The notes: generated by a model from the letters alone, not told the origin. 64,000 nt of DNA from Ruminococcus sp. (GCA_017457155.1 JAFTHZ010000020.1:1-64000); one strand, 5' to 3'; counted from the first letter of the stretch, positions 1 to 7,803 are shown. Program-made: numbers and translations.

Positions 1-1605
1 ATCTGTACTGGCAGATTTAACTATTACATTTCCAAGATTGAACACCATCCGAAAAAATATAGTCGTACATTGGATTTACTCAATGATATGAAAGGTTTTC
101 CTCTTGGTATAGACTTGGATAATTACCCGATAAACAGATCTGTAAAAAAGAAAATAAACAACATCGGAGAATGCTACAAATGTAAAGATAAAGAGAATTG
201 TGATTATATGCTTATGATTAACCGAGTTAGTGGTAGGTGTGACTTGGATTTTCAAGTGGTAAATCATAACTTATATCTTACATCACTAAAGATTAGAGAT
301 TTAAATGATATGTCTATTTATTTATCAAGTTCATTTACCATTATAGATGAAGCACATAAGTTTAAAGAAGCAGCTCAAGAAGTTTTTGGCTTTTCGTTTT
401 CTATTGCAGATATAATACACTATTTAGAAATCAGCAAAGGAAAGTGTATGTTTAAGAGAAACACTGCTAAGTATAATGGCTTGCTTTCACAGTTAAAAAC
501 AATAAGTCAAGAGTTTATGGAATCGGTGAAAAAGAAGTCGAATATAAATGGTTCGGCAGAGAACTATTCAGGAATGGTTAAGTTTGATTCCGGTCTTTCG
601 CTATACTGCAAAAGAATTTTGAATAAGCTAAAGGATATAGAGGATATGAAATTGCCTTATAAAAACGGACAAGCTGGACAATATATAAATCTTAGAAGCA
701 CACTCAATAGTTTTCTTGATTATGAGAATGATCTGACCTGGGTAACAATCAGCGATGATGAAGAAATCGTTTTTCATTGTACTCCTTTGAATATATCAGA
801 ATTGCTTTATAAGTACGTATGGGATCGATGCAGAAGCCATGCGATGACATCGGGAACAATGTCTGATGGTAACGACTTTGAATATTTCAAATTTGAGAAT
901 GGTCTTAACTATGTGCCAACGCATCTTATTTCGGAGTCGGCAACAGAGTCACCTTTTGATTACAAAAATAATTCACGTCTCTATATTCCAAGTGTGCTTC
1001 CAAAATTAAAAGAGAATCCGAATTACATAAAAGAAATATCCGATATCTGCTTGGAATTGATTCATACGACCAACGGACACACGATTATACTATTTACCTC
1101 TTATGAAACTTTAAATTCAGTGTATGCAGAATTAAAGGAGCAACTTAAAGACTATGAGGTTATTAAAATGGCAAGAGGAAATAAAACAGCGATTAGCAGT
1201 TTTAAGCGAGCTGATAATGCTATTTTGTTTGCGGCAGGTTCTATGTGGGAAGGCATAGATATTGCAGGCGATAAACTATCTTCTGTTATAATAGTTCGTT
1301 TGCCATTTCCTCAAAGAAGCATCCTAATGGAAGAAAAGAAAAAAGACTGCTTCAGTACTTACGAGTTTGTTGAACGATACTGTGTACCCAATATGCTGAT
1401 TAAGCTCCGTCAGGGCGTAGGCAGACTTATAAGAAGTGAAACCGATACAGGAGTTGTTACAATTCTTGATGAACGAGTAGCTCGTGGCGGTAGATATCGC
1501 CACAGGGTTTTGCAAACACTAAATAAGTTCGGTAAAGTTGAAAATATAACCGCAATAAGAAGCTTCCTTGAAAAAGTGAAGACCACAGAGTATTGGGGTA
1601 AATAG
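1..1605 (+). CDS. DinG/Rad3-family ATP-dependent DNA helicase, 5' end outside the window
   Basis: The reading frame is open to base 1 with no stop, so the gene begins upstream and the apparent TTG at 70 is internal. A four-Cys cluster (Cys codons from about 172 to 240, spaced like the Fe-S domain of XPD/DinG helicases) is followed by the Walker B box IIDEAH at about 340-357 and a C-terminal helicase domain with motif VI QGVGRLIRS at about 1411-1437. Walker A must lie upstream. Family members unwind DNA 5'-3' using ATP. The AT-rich composition matches the recombinase gene that follows, and together they look like cargo of an integrated element. The role in that element is not known from sequence. 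Confidence 0.8.
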   Translation: MCTGRFNYYISKIEHHPKKYSRTLDLLNDMKGFPLGIDLDNYPINRSVKKKINNIGECYKCKDKENCDYMLMINRVSGRCDLDFQVVNHNLYLTSLKIRDLNDMSIYLSSSFTIIDEAHKFKEAAQEVFGFSFSIADIIHYLEISKGKCMFKRNTAKYNGLLSQLKTISQEFMESVKKKSNINGSAENYSGMVKFDSGLSLYCKRILNKLKDIEDMKLPYKNGQAGQYINLRSTLNSFLDYENDLTWVTISDDEEIVFHCTPLNISELLYKYVWDRCRSHAMTSGTMSDGNDFEYFKFENGLNYVPTHLISESATESPFDYKNNSRLYIPSVLPKLKENPNYIKEISDICLELIHTTNGHTIILFTSYETLNSVYAELKEQLKDYEVIKMARGNKTAISSFKRADNAILFAAGSMWEGIDIAGDKLSSVIIVRLPFPQRSILMEEKKKDCFSTYEFVERYCVPNMLIKLRQGVGRLIRSETDTGVVTILDERVARGGRYRHRVLQTLNKFGKVENITAIRSFLEKVKTTEYWGK

Positions 1606-1651
1606 CAATAAAGAAGATACTGTCAGTTCATATGACAGAGAAAGGACATCT

Positions 1652-1819
1652 ATGAATAAAACAAATGAAAGTTCAAAAATTAAATCCGTACAGTTTGAAT
1701 ATGTAGGAACAGACGAACAGTTTGTTAACTTCTTAAAAAGTGTTTTTAGAGATTACATAACCGGAAGGAAAGTAACATCTGACGAACATATTGGATTTGT
1801 TCGTACAAGTTCGATTTAA
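1652..1819 (+). CDS. Small hypothetical protein (55 aa) preceding the recombinase
   Basis: An ATG at 1652 with a purine-rich site (GAGAAAGG, 1637-1644) opens a 55-codon frame ending in TAA at 1817. The product is charged and aromatic (it contains VQFEYVGTDEQFVNF) and has no signal peptide or membrane segment. I do not recognise a family. It sits between the helicase and the recombinase on the same strand, so it is probably cotranscribed element cargo. Supported by a good start context and sensible codons, but it is short. Confidence 0.5.
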   Translation: MNKTNESSKIKSVQFEYVGTDEQFVNFLKSVFRDYITGRKVTSDEHIGFVRTSSI

Positions 1820-1909
1820 AGCTGGATATTGCAGAACTCTTGTGATATGTTGTTGTTGCACAAAGGTAGTGCGACAACAATATTCTAATTAATCGGAAGG
1901 AGAATGTAT

Positions 1910-3541
1910 ATGGTAAATGAAATTCTACGTACAAAAAGAACTTTACGTGTATGGTTATATTACAGATTATCAAGAGATGAAGATGTAGAACTTAATTCAC
2001 TTAATAATCAGCGTGGAATTCTTGTAGACTTCGTTGACAGTAAAGGATACGATATAGTCGGAGAATCCTTTGATGATAATGTAAGCGGTATGCATTTTGA
2101 AAGAGAGGGCATACATAAACTTTGCGAAGCAGTGGATAAGGGTCTTATTGATGCTGTAATAGTTAAAGACTTATCACGACTTGGCAGACACAGAACTCAG
2201 ACTGCGGTGTTCATAGATTACTTAAGGCAGCACAAAGTCAAGGTGTTATCAGTTACAGAGAACATAGATACAAGTGATGAAAATGATGATTTGCTAGTAG
2301 GATTCAAGGGCATCGTCAATGACTTGTATGCGAAAGATATTTCAAAGAAGATACGTGCAGGATACCTTCAAAAACAGAAAAATGGTATCATAATAACAAC
2401 TCCTATGGGCTATTACAAAGATAAAAACACAGATGAGATTGTGATAGTTGAGGAAGAAGCTCAGATTATCAGAAGAATATACGAACTTTACTTATCCGGT
2501 TATGGTATGAAATCCATTATGAATCTACTCAATAATGAAGGTATTAAAGCTCCTCAGTATTATCAAAATCTGAGGTATAAAAAGAAACTTCCATATACTC
2601 GCCCGGATATATGTAAAAAATATCTGTGGAATGCTACTACGGTAAAGAGGGTTCTGCAAAATGAGTTCTATATGGGAACATTGGTATGTCATAAATACTC
2701 TACAAGTAAAATCAACCATACAAGAACTACCATACCTGAGGAAGAACGATTTGTGCATGAAGATTATGTTCCAGCGATTATCTCAAAAGAAAAGTGGGAA
2801 CAAGTTCAACATATAATAAGTCAGAAAGCGGAAGGACACGTTAGAGCATCGTCTTCAAAGCCGTGTCACAGGTACACAGGATTGATTAAATGCGGTGACT
2901 GCGGATGCATCTTCTCCTGTAAAATAAGAAAAAGAGATGGACAAGCCGACAGAATTGAGTATGTATGTAACGGATATCATCGCTATGGTAGAAATCAATG
3001 CACTCCTCACAGAATCAATGAAGCAGAAATTGATAGATTGATATATGATGAGATTCTCAGAATAAAAGAACTTGCTATGGCAAAATATCAGACAGTTGAA
3101 GATGATATCAAACGTTGGATGAGACAAGAAGGTACAGTCAAAAGCACCATTGACAAGCTAAATATGCAGCTTGAGGTACATAGAGAAGACCTAAAATCCT
3201 TGCTTCTTGAAAGAATAAGAGATAAAGCACATGCCGATATCTATGATGATATGATTGCAAAATGTGAGTCGCAAATTGTATGGTTAGAGAAAGAAATTAA
3301 TTCAATCTTGGACTACAATGCAACAATTAAAAGCAGAAAATCTGATATCAAAAATACTATTGAGTTGCTTGAGAAGATAGTTCAAGAAGGAGAGATAAGC
3401 GATGCGAATATTCGTATGCTAGTAAATAAGATTATTGTGAATGAAGAAAATGGAGAGTTAAGGGTCCTAATTAATCTCAATGCAAAATTCACAAACCACA
3501 TACTAACTTGTGATGGAAAAGTTTCGTTAATGACTGTTTAA
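1910..3541 (+). CDS. Large serine recombinase (site-specific integrase/excisionase)
   Basis: 543 aa. The N-terminal resolvase domain (about residues 12-165) holds the nucleophile in YYRLS (Ser21), then NNQR and the DLSRLGR segment. A recombinase domain follows (about 180-310), then a zinc ribbon (CGDC near residue 327, paired with VCNGYH and NQC near 352-364) and a Lys/Glu-rich coiled coil (about 390-480), the full architecture of large serine recombinases that move conjugative or mobilisable elements. Two ATGs compete: 1904 lies 1 nt after the ribosome site GGAAGGAG (1895-1902), 1910 lies 7 nt after it, so 1910 is chosen. Its AT-rich composition differs from the core genes after 5 kb. Such genes usually lie at an element end, so an attachment site is expected near here. 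Confidence 0.93.
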   Translation: MVNEILRTKRTLRVWLYYRLSRDEDVELNSLNNQRGILVDFVDSKGYDIVGESFDDNVSGMHFEREGIHKLCEAVDKGLIDAVIVKDLSRLGRHRTQTAVFIDYLRQHKVKVLSVTENIDTSDENDDLLVGFKGIVNDLYAKDISKKIRAGYLQKQKNGIIITTPMGYYKDKNTDEIVIVEEEAQIIRRIYELYLSGYGMKSIMNLLNNEGIKAPQYYQNLRYKKKLPYTRPDICKKYLWNATTVKRVLQNEFYMGTLVCHKYSTSKINHTRTTIPEEERFVHEDYVPAIISKEKWEQVQHIISQKAEGHVRASSSKPCHRYTGLIKCGDCGCIFSCKIRKRDGQADRIEYVCNGYHRYGRNQCTPHRINEAEIDRLIYDEILRIKELAMAKYQTVEDDIKRWMRQEGTVKSTIDKLNMQLEVHREDLKSLLLERIRDKAHADIYDDMIAKCESQIVWLEKEINSILDYNATIKSRKSDIKNTIELLEKIVQEGEISDANIRMLVNKIIVNEENGELRVLINLNAKFTNHILTCDGKVSLMTV

Positions 3542-3605
3542 ATACGTTGTAAGTATAAATTAAATGAGTAAAATGAAATTTTAATATAGAAGATGTTTGT
3601 TTTTG

Positions 3606-3634
3606 TTGACAAAATATTACTCGTTTGATATAAT
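3606..3634 (+). promoter_or_regulatory. Consensus sigma-A promoter for the DUF4062 gene
   Basis: TTGACA (3606-3611), 17-nt spacer, TATAAT (3629-3634): both hexamers match consensus exactly. Transcription should start near 3641, giving a leader of about 135 nt before the DUF4062 gene. Such a strong promoter on an accessory gene implies downstream control. Confidence 0.85.
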
Positions 3635-3653
3635 TAAATCATAAAATTAATAT

Positions 3654-3711
3654 GTGCGAAGTATTGCACTTCAATCCCATGCACTTTCCTAATTACAGGG
3701 GGTGCTTTTTT
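3654..3711 (+). terminator. Structured leader with intrinsic terminator upstream of the DUF4062 gene
   Basis: A small hairpin GAAGT (3658-3662)/ACTTC (3668-3672) precedes a terminator-like stem GCACTTTCC (3681-3689)/GGGGGTGC (3698-3705) followed by six T. GTGC at 3654 could instead pair with GCAC at 3666 or 3681, so alternative folds exist. Position between promoter and gene makes it either a transcription attenuator or the 3' end of a roughly 70-nt RNA. Confidence 0.6.
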
Positions 3712-3776
3712 GTTTTTATACATGTTTTCGATATTAATAATTTTACAAGCACTTTACATTCAAAGGAGGAATAGCA

Positions 3777-4886
3777 ATGAATAAGAAGTATCAAGTTTTT
3801 ATTAGTTCAACGCAAAAGGATCTCGTTAATGAGAGAATTGATATTATTCAAGCCTTGTTAGAAAGTAAATGTATTCCTGCTGGAATGGAACTTTTTGTTA
3901 CCGCAAATAAGAAGTCTTGGGAGATCATCAAACAAGATATTGATGAAAGTGACTTTTACCTTCTAGTTATCGCTGGAATGTATGGCTCATTAACAAAGGA
4001 CCATCACGGAAATCAGATTTCATATACAGAAAAAGAATACAACTATGCTATAAGCATAAAAAAACCAATAATGGTATTTATTTACAAGGATATCAATAAT
4101 TTGCCGGCTGGCAAAGTTGAAAGAAGTCAAGCTGGACGAAAAAGGTTAGAAAAGTTTAAAAATCGTATATTAGATAGTCATATACAGGTCGCTTTTTGGA
4201 CTAATACAGGTGAATTGATATCTAAAATGAAGTCATCTATTCAAGAGTTAATTCTTAACAACCCATCAGCAGGTTGGGTTAAAGGAACTGCTATAAGTAG
4301 TGAAGGTATTACCGATGATTTTATGCACAAGATTGACAACGTATGTGATTGGGGACTTGAGAAAATTTTCAAAACCAGAGCAGAAAAGAATGCTGAATCA
4401 GACCCTAAATTAGAAAAACACGATGTGAAGATATTAGATGGCATTGCTTTCGGTTTGAGTTCTTTTAGATGTAATCGTGAATATGATGTTCTTAAATGCC
4501 TGCAAAATGGTATGAATATGAGGTTGCTTGCAATGAATCCCCATTCGGAATTTGCACGGCAACGTGCTGTTGAGGAAAACTCGCACCCTGATAGTATAAA
4601 AGATTCAATTGTGAAATTGGTTTACTGGATCAATAATTTAAACAAGAAGTCTAACAATGGTAAAATAGAAATAAAGTACTATAATGCTATGACTTTAGAT
4701 TTTTATTGGAGAATTGATAATGATTTATATGTTGGTCCTTATATGTACGATATAGTAAGCCAACAAACAGTTACGGCAAAGTTTTCTAAGGGTGGAAAAG
4801 GTTTCAACTTATATACTCGCTATTTTGAAGATTTGTGGAATAATTCTGCCCTTTGCGAATACCCTCCTGAATTCATTAAAGAGTGA
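3777..4886 (+). CDS. DUF4062-domain protein with a PLD/DUF5919-like C-terminal region
   Basis: 369 aa, ATG after AAAGGAGG. Residues 1-110 match the DUF4062 pattern (VFISSTQKDL start, then GMELF, DESDFYLLVIAGMYGS, SYTEKEYNYA). The C-terminal third (about 220-369; MRLLAMNPHSEFARQRA, IEIKYYNAM, YFEDLWN) resembles domains attached to immune-type sensors that I associate with DUF5919/PLD-like folds, though no HKD motif is visible. No signal peptide or membrane segment, so cytoplasmic. DUF4062 is often fused to STAND or other effector modules, so a defence or stress role is plausible but inferred. It lies on the AT-rich element with a recombinase and its own promoter and leader. Confidence 0.7.
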   Translation: MNKKYQVFISSTQKDLVNERIDIIQALLESKCIPAGMELFVTANKKSWEIIKQDIDESDFYLLVIAGMYGSLTKDHHGNQISYTEKEYNYAISIKKPIMVFIYKDINNLPAGKVERSQAGRKRLEKFKNRILDSHIQVAFWTNTGELISKMKSSIQELILNNPSAGWVKGTAISSEGITDDFMHKIDNVCDWGLEKIFKTRAEKNAESDPKLEKHDVKILDGIAFGLSSFRCNREYDVLKCLQNGMNMRLLAMNPHSEFARQRAVEENSHPDSIKDSIVKLVYWINNLNKKSNNGKIEIKYYNAMTLDFYWRIDNDLYVGPYMYDIVSQQTVTAKFSKGGKGFNLYTRYFEDLWNNSALCEYPPEFIKE

Positions 4887-4921
4887 CTAGACCTACACAT
4901 AAAATAACACTTAGAAAATCG

Positions 4922-4953
4922 AAAGCCGCAGACGATAATTCGTATGCGGCTTT
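4922..4953 (+). terminator. Intrinsic terminator after the DUF4062 gene
   Basis: AAAGCCGCA (4922-4930) pairs with TGCGGCTTT (4945-4953), extended inside by ACG/CGT across one mismatch. It marks the end of the accessory transcription unit. Confidence 0.8.
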
Positions 4954-5001
4954 GTTGCTCATTTTTTACCAAAGTTTACATGCTCCGATATAAAGCAAAA
5001 A

Positions 5002-5036
5002 GCTTGAACATTTTACCTTTGGTAAAATGTTCAAGC
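5002..5036 (-). terminator. Intrinsic terminator of tRNA-Leu(UAG)
   Basis: Perfect 16-bp inverted repeat, 5002-5017 against 5021-5036, with a 3-nt loop. On the minus strand it is followed by TTTTTGC, directly downstream of the tRNA. Confidence 0.85.
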
Positions 5037-5046
5037 GATTCTGGCT

Positions 5047-5131
5047 TGGTGCGGGCGACAGGACTTGAACCTGCAAGGATTTCTCCGCAAGAACCTAAAT
5101 CTTGTGCGTGTGCCAATTTCGCCACGCCCGC
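5047..5131 (-). tRNA. tRNA-Leu, anticodon UAG
   Basis: Minus strand. Acceptor stem GCGGGCG/CGCCCGC, D-arm with GG, anticodon stem CAAGA/TCTTG around loop TTTAGGT (anticodon TAG, reads CUN codons), long class II variable arm with GGA/TCC stem, T-arm GGTTCAAGTCC, discriminator A and encoded CCA (5047-5049). It is complete and sits exactly where AT-rich accessory DNA meets core DNA. tRNA-Leu genes are common integration sites, but no duplicated 3' end was found. Confidence 0.95.
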
Positions 5132-5436
5132 ATGTGTGTTTATTGAATTTTAACCTCTTTTTTCTCTGTTGAATGGGGAGAACTTTCGTTGTGAACACAG
5201 AGGAACCGATGAGGTTTGGTGAGTAGTTGTAGGTGATAAATACCCACTAATATATAAAAACAAGCAAAGCTTGATTTTATATCAAAATTAAATTAGAAAA
5301 ACTAATAAAGAAAACATAGTGCGAAATCCGAATTTATGATTTGTCAGAAATTCGGATTTCATCGCTCTATCAGTGCGATGAAATCGCAAAATTATTTGTG
5401 ATTATATAGAAGTTGAAAAGTTGCCAAGTGTCGTGG
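5132..5436. other. Gene-free spacer with three strong hairpins
   Basis: No credible ORF. Three inverted repeats stand out: 5252-5282 (ATATAAAA-CAAGC/GCTTG-TTTTATAT, terminator-like); 5324-5335/5348-5359 (12 bp perfect); 5355-5365/5375-5385 (11 bp perfect). The last two share bases 5355-5359, so they cannot both form fully. They lie downstream of the tRNA-like element in minus-strand transcription and may terminate or process that transcript. Confidence 0.6.
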
Positions 5437-5551
5437 GGTAACAGAACCTATGGTTATGCGTATGCCACGCAGATAATGTTGTGATATAGGTAAGTTCCCT
5501 TAAGGTAGTGTGACCTAAATCTGGCGCGTCTGCCAATTCCGCCACACCCGC
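5437..5551 (-). ncRNA. tRNA-Leu-5'-half-like RNA element, copy 1
   Basis: Minus strand, 115 nt. The first 37-38 nt are a convincing tRNA-Leu(UAG) 5' half: acceptor strand GCGGGTG, D-arm with AATTGGCAGA, anticodon loop TTTAGG. The 3' half is not tRNA: no strand pairs with GCGGGTG, and no T-loop or CCA is present. Instead there is a block shared with copy 2, with hairpins AGGT/ACCT, TGCGT/ACGCA and ACC-ata-GGT. By my ungapped count 99 of 115 positions match copy 2, and homology starts at tRNA position 1. A promoter lies upstream (5615-5643). Could be a pseudo-tRNA, a remnant of recombination in a tRNA gene, or a functional small RNA. Confidence 0.55.
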
Positions 5552-5614
5552 ATGAAATCTGTGTTTATGTTGCTTTTTGCTGTGCCAGAATTCTTATTTG
5601 CGAACCTATCGCTT

Positions 5615-5643
5615 AGTTTAACATCTTTTTAGTGGTTTGTCAA
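5615..5643 (-). promoter_or_regulatory. Sigma-A promoter for tRNA-like element copy 1
   Basis: Minus strand TTGACA (5643-5638), 17-nt spacer, TAAACT (5620-5615). The start would be near 5608, about 57 nt before the tRNA-like 5' end. Confidence 0.7.
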
Positions 5644-5653
5644 TCCAAAAGAG

Positions 5654-5685
5654 AAAGGGTAGTTGGTGTGAACTGACTACCCTTT
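5654..5685 (-). terminator. Terminator of the dockerin-LRR gene
   Basis: AAAGGGTAGT (5654-5663) pairs with ACTACCCTTT (5676-5685), 10 bp, about 50 nt after the stop codon. It separates this gene from the promoter of tRNA-like copy 1. Confidence 0.75.
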
Positions 5686-5732
5686 TTATCGAAATATTTA
5701 AGTTGTGAGGTATAGGAAAATAAGAGTTAGAA

Positions 5733-7046
5733 TTAGAAAGAGATTCCTGCTAAGTATTTTTGAATTGCTGTAGCATCTTTGATATTTACGTCGGAGTTTT
5801 CATCTACGTCTGCAAGAAGCAGAGATATCTCGTGGAACTTTATGATTCCTGCAAGATGTTTCTGAATAGCAGTGGCATCTTTTATGTTAATCTTGCCGTC
5901 GAGATTTGCATCACCAACTCTATATCCTACGTTGGGCGGATAGGGGATCGTTTCGTCAAGAACATAGAAATCAAATCCCATAGAATTAGCATATTTGTGT
6001 GCATAAGAATTTTTATATCCGATAATTTCCAGATTTTCGGGGCAGAGGTTGAATGCACTGTCGCTGATGAATGTAACTGTATCGGGGATGGTTATGCTTT
6101 TGAGTTTATAGCAACATTCGAAAGCTGTCTCTCCTATTACTTTTACTCCATCGGGAACTATGAGGCTTTGCAGGTTATAGCAATATGTGAAAGCGTCTTT
6201 ATCTATATACTCAAGGCTTTCGGGCAGAATGATTGTTGTGAGGTTTTCGCAGCTCTCGAGAGAATACTCACAAAGCATAGTCGTACCTTCTTTGACAACA
6301 AATCCGTCTGCCATTTCATCATCGCTCGTCAGCAGATATGTGTTAAGATATAGGGCGGGACCTTCCCAGTTTTCCGAGTTGTTATAGAAAGCAGTGTTTT
6401 CAACCAGATTATATCCGATATGTGTCATATCATTCGGGAGGGTTATTTTGCTGAGGTTTATGCATTCTGAGAATACGGCATACCCCAATTGTTTTACGTT
6501 TTTAGGAACGATAATGTTTGTGAGGCTTTCACAAGCGTAGAAAGCACACTCTTCGATAACGGTTACGGTATCGGGAATATTAATTTCAGGAAGAGCACTG
6601 CACTTTGAGAAACATCTGTCTTTGATTTCTGTGAGTCCTTCGGGGAGGGTGATGTCTGTGAGTGCACAACAGTAGCGAAATGCGCCGCTACCAATGCTAT
6701 TTATGCTCTCAGGCAAGACAATGCGTTTGAGGCTCGTGCAACGGATAAAAGCATCAGATCCGATAGTCACCACTCCTTCGGGAATGATGATCTCCTCAAT
6801 TTTAGAGCATTCAGCAAAGGCGGAAGAGTCGATATGTTTGACAGGTTTGTTATCTATCTCAGAGGGGACTACAACCTTTGTGGCATCTCCTTTGTAGTCA
6901 ATGATAAATACTTCATCTGCTATAATCACATACTCTAAGCCGTCTGTTGTAGTTTCGTAGGCAGATACATTTAATATGGGCATCGAAATTAATAGCGTCG
7001 CTATCAAAATACATACTATAACTTTTTTAAAAAGATTATTTTTCAT
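5733..7046 (-). CDS. Secreted BspA-type leucine-rich-repeat protein with type I dockerin
   Basis: 437 aa from ATG 7046, which begins a clear signal peptide (Lys-rich start, then IVCILIATLLISM, cleavage near NVSA-YE). The longer open frame to 7247 runs through the tRNA-like RNA and is rejected. Residues about 50-350 are LRR_5/BspA repeats (IPEGVVTIGSDAF type). The C-terminus has two dockerin calcium-loop repeats (DANLDGKINIKDATAIQKHL and DVDENSDVNIKDATAIQKYL). Type I dockerins bind cohesins, so the protein is probably secreted and docked on a scaffoldin, giving a binding rather than catalytic component: no enzyme domain is seen. It follows tRNA-like copy 2 and could share its promoter. It is a shorter relative of the 18,944 gene. 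Confidence 0.9.
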   Translation of the reverse strand: MKNNLFKKVIVCILIATLLISMPILNVSAYETTTDGLEYVIIADEVFIIDYKGDATKVVVPSEIDNKPVKHIDSSAFAECSKIEEIIIPEGVVTIGSDAFIRCTSLKRIVLPESINSIGSGAFRYCCALTDITLPEGLTEIKDRCFSKCSALPEINIPDTVTVIEECAFYACESLTNIIVPKNVKQLGYAVFSECINLSKITLPNDMTHIGYNLVENTAFYNNSENWEGPALYLNTYLLTSDDEMADGFVVKEGTTMLCEYSLESCENLTTIILPESLEYIDKDAFTYCYNLQSLIVPDGVKVIGETAFECCYKLKSITIPDTVTFISDSAFNLCPENLEIIGYKNSYAHKYANSMGFDFYVLDETIPYPPNVGYRVGDANLDGKINIKDATAIQKHLAGIIKFHEISLLLADVDENSDVNIKDATAIQKYLAGISF

Positions 7047-7087
7047 AAGAACTACCGCCCAACTTTGTATGGATTTGTTGTGGTGTA

Positions 7088-7202
7088 GGTAACAGAACCT
7101 ATGGTGTTGCGTATGCCACGCAGATTTTGTTGCTGAACAGGTCTGTTCCCTCAAGGTAGTGTACCCTAAATCTAGTGCGTCTGCCAATTCCGCCACACCC
7201 GC
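7088..7202 (-). ncRNA. tRNA-Leu-5'-half-like RNA element, copy 2
   Basis: Minus strand, 115 nt, same length as copy 1 and aligned without gaps. The 5' half differs from copy 1 at 2 positions in the anticodon stem plus 2 just after the loop. The TGCGT/ACGCA hairpin and the final ATAGGTTCTGTTACC are identical. It has its own strong promoter (7237-7265) and ends about 40 nt before the start codon of the dockerin-LRR gene, so it may also be part of that gene's 5' leader. Sequences outside the 115 nt do not match copy 1, so a simple duplication of the whole neighbourhood is unlikely. Confidence 0.55.
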
Positions 7203-7236
7203 ATATCTGATTGTACTGTGGTTTGCCACGAAGGTT

Positions 7237-7265
7237 ATTATACACAAAAAAGTTTTCTAAGTCAA
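7237..7265 (-). promoter_or_regulatory. Sigma-A promoter for tRNA-like copy 2 and dockerin-LRR gene
   Basis: Minus strand TTGACT (7265-7260), 17-nt spacer, TATAAT (7242-7237). The distance to the tRNA-like 5' end (about 30 nt) resembles a stable-RNA promoter. Confidence 0.8.
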
Positions 7266-7318
7266 CATTATCCTTGAATCCAAAGCTCACTTTTTCAAAG
7301 CACTGCTGATTTGCTTTG

Positions 7319-7347
7319 TTGCAAGTTGATCAAAGATAGAGTATAAT
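7319..7347 (+). promoter_or_regulatory. Sigma-A promoter for the NusG-II/Gx pair
   Basis: TTGCAA (7319-7324), 17-nt spacer, TATAAT (7342-7347), 45 nt before the start codon at 7392. Confidence 0.7.
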
Positions 7348-7391
7348 TATTTGCAAGAGATATTTTTCTATTTGATATATCGGAGATAACT

Positions 7392-7799
7392 ATGAATAAA
7401 AAAAGTTCCGAAAAAAAGAGAAAATACTTTGCGTTCCCCGATGTGTTTGTGCTGTCATTTGTGGTAATCGTTGCTTTGGTTTGTGTATGTATGTCCTTCG
7501 GTATAGGAACAGACGATGACCTGACAGCTGTTGTTTATGTGGATGGAAACGAGTATACCCGCATAACGCTGAACTCTGTGGACGAGCCATATGAAATTAA
7601 TGTTCATGGAGAGCTTGAAACTTCCATCCGTATTTCTTCCGAAGGGGTAGGATTTGTGTCCTCGGACTGTCCCGACAAGCTATGTGTAAACACAGGAACA
7701 CTTACCAAGGCAGGAGAGTCTGCTGTGTGTCTTCCTGCGAGGGTTTCGCTGAAGTTAGTATCCACATCATCCTCAGTTCCTGATGCGGTAGCGGGGTGA
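7392..7799 (+). CDS. NusG domain II-like membrane-anchored protein
   Basis: 135 aa. A basic start is followed by one membrane segment (about residues 17-37) and an extracytoplasmic NusG_II-type beta domain (YVDGNEYTRI...; SSDCPDKLCVNTG; CLPARVSLKL). The conserved CPDKxC segment is typical of the family. The next gene (Gx transporter) starts 4 nt after the stop, so they form an operon. This pair recurs near ApbE-type flavinylation and flavin-dependent extracytoplasmic electron-transfer genes (I recall Listeria EetA/EetB as relatives). An apbE gene lies 9 kb downstream. Exact biochemical role unknown. Confidence 0.75.
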   Translation: MNKKSSEKKRKYFAFPDVFVLSFVVIVALVCVCMSFGIGTDDDLTAVVYVDGNEYTRITLNSVDEPYEINVHGELETSIRISSEGVGFVSSDCPDKLCVNTGTLTKAGESAVCLPARVSLKLVSTSSSVPDAVAG

Positions 7800-7803
7800 T
7801 AAT

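Noticed and set aside
5437-5551. tRNA-Leu interrupted by a group I intron
   Set aside because: No 3' exon with a strand matching GCGGGTG, no T-loop or CCA, no group I core pairings, and the insert is far too short.
5760-6353. Plus-strand 197-aa ORF opposite the dockerin-LRR gene
   Set aside because: Antisense shadow of a repeat-rich gene; no ribosome site or recognisable domain.
7047-7247. N-terminal extension of the dockerin-LRR protein to 504 aa
   Set aside because: It reads through the tRNA-like RNA, lacks a ribosome site, and places the obvious signal peptide 67 residues inside the protein.
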